Source: Pseudomonadota bacterium (GTDB taxonomy: Bacteria > Desulfobacterota > Desulfobulbia > Desulfobulbales > Desulfurivibrionaceae). Taken from it: a DNA stretch of 64,000 bases. Of this stretch, positions 63,293 to 64,000 are shown in pieces. The stretch is taken from NCBI GenBank assembly GCA_018830485.1, contig JAHJRQ010000015.1:434001-498000 (forward strand). Direction: 5' to 3'. The translations under genes were made by a program, and so were the position numbers. Under the pieces are notes generated by a model that searched no databases, was not told the origin of the DNA, and saw only the letters and a program-made list of their open reading frames with translations. Each line of letters begins with the position of its first letter. The stretch's first letter is position 1.

Positions 63293-64000
63293 TCAGATGA
63301 TTTCAATGGTTCCGGGTTTGCCTGCCACCACTTCGCCGATGATGCCGAAATCAAGGGGATAATCCCGTTTGCCCAGCCGTTCGGCAATGGAATTGGCCCC
63401 CTCGGCGGAAGCGGCAATGAGCAGGCCGCCGGAGGTTTGCGGATCGCAGAGAACCATCTCCATGGGGTCCAGCTCCTCCAAGGCGCTCCGCATGAAAGGC
63501 GCGTAAAAGGCCTTGTTCTTGTAGGCCCCCTCCGGGATGATGCCCATGGAGGCATGGTGCAGGGTCTCGGGCAGAATCGGCACGGCCCGCGAATCGATGC
63601 GGATGGCCACGCCAGAGGCAATAGCCATTTCGTAGAGATGCCCCACCAGCCCGAAGCCGGTGATGTCGGTGCAGGCGTGCGGACCCACGGTCTGCATGAG
63701 CTGGGCCGCCTCCCGGTTCAGGGTGGCCATGACCCGGGTGATCATGGCCTCGGTGCCCCGTGCGGCCACGCCGCCCTTGAGGGCGGTGGAGAGGATCCCG
63801 GTGCCCAGGGGCTTGGTAAGGAGCAGCAGATCCCCCACCCGGGCGCCGGAATTGAGGAGCACCCGGTTGGGATGCACCACACCGGTTACGGAAAGCCCGT
63901 ATTTCAACTCGGGGTCTTCGATGGAGTGCCCGCCCACCAGCAAGGCCCCGGCCTCCTTGATCTTATCAAGCCCGCCGCGCAGAATCTCCTGCAGAACGGA
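63293..64000 (-). CDS. selD: selenophosphate synthetase, C-terminal part (start outside window)
   Basis: The visible 235 residues read in frame from the window edge (SVLQEILRGG...) through LLVGGHSIEDPELKYGLSVTG, VLLNSGARVGDLLLLTKPLGTG, CTDITGFGLVGHLYEMA and the C-terminal LCDPQTSGGLLIA. This is SelD, which makes selenophosphate from selenide and ATP for selenocysteine or selenouridine. The active-site Cys/Sec lies in the missing N-terminus, so whether this SelD is itself a selenoprotein cannot be told. YedF and the desulfurase at 5258-7054 are natural partners. Confidence 0.95.
   Translation of the reverse strand, partial: SVLQEILRGGLDKIKEAGALLVGGHSIEDPELKYGLSVTGVVHPNRVLLNSGARVGDLLLLTKPLGTGILSTALKGGVAARGTEAMITRVMATLNREAAQLMQTVGPHACTDITGFGLVGHLYEMAIASGVAIRIDSRAVPILPETLHHASMGIIPEGAYKNKAFYAPFMRSALEELDPMEMVLCDPQTSGGLLIAASAEGANSIAERLGKRDYPLDFGIIGEVVAGKPGTIEII

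Overview
This 64 kb window is a gene-dense, GC-rich bacterial chromosome segment. It carries no rRNA, tRNA or CRISPR array that I can see, and no integrase or transposase gene. The gene set suggests a Gram-negative anaerobe or facultative anaerobe of the Desulfobacterota, perhaps near Desulfobulbales: a YedF/desulfurase/SelD selenium-sulfur set, a GNAT-HDAC fusion, YaiO and TonB outer-membrane proteins, many hybrid kinases and AcnB. That placement is an inference from gene content; no marker gene was compared.

Layout. 1-9.5 kb (+): the 3' end of an HD-GYP gene, gatC and gatA, then a tight run hisC-cmk-PilZ-yedF-cysteine desulfurase-rhodanese lipoprotein, then a NIT-domain chemoreceptor. 9.6-12.2 kb: divergent ilvC/ilvY. 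12.4-16.1 kb: a small defence-type patch, with a single-chain MmeI-like restriction-modification enzyme and a MazF/ribbon-helix-helix toxin-antitoxin pair with its operator. 16.1-21.5 kb (-): MFS transporter, GT2 glycosyltransferase, HEAT-repeat membrane protein, YaiO-like TPR/beta-barrel protein and response regulator, the last four translationally coupled. 21.7-27.4 kb (-): acnB, then a small membrane protein-MerR-ftsH operon. 27.7-33.9 kb: YkgJ-like protein, rdgB, HPP protein, M48 protease plus LemA, and an SpmA/SpmB-type fusion. 34.2-39.3 kb (+): TonB receptor, YfiR, CHASE8-like hybrid kinase.

39.5-45.5 kb (+) is the most intriguing block: a KamA-type aminomutase, two ATP-grasp ligases, a GNAT acetyltransferase and a GNAT-histone-deacetylase-like fusion. 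Together they look like a pathway for an amide-linked, reversibly acetylated beta-amino-acid metabolite. 45.7-51.5 kb: peroxiredoxin with a Fur/PerR-type box, aroK-aroC, a small lipoprotein, a glgA-like glycosyltransferase and gap. 51.8-56.1 kb encodes a 1423-residue PPDK-like protein with a very large unassigned N-terminal region. 56-64 kb: response regulator, pyrimidine-dimer glycosylase-like protein, MBL hydrolase, DUF523-ald, two membrane-associated proteins, an RRM protein, a hybrid kinase and the 3' part of selD.

The intergenic regions are rich in dispersed palindromic repeats. A 131-bp element with terminal inverted repeats occurs twice, each time just upstream of a start codon, and short related copies occur elsewhere. 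REP-like palindromes and a second, roughly 95-bp repeat pair are also present.
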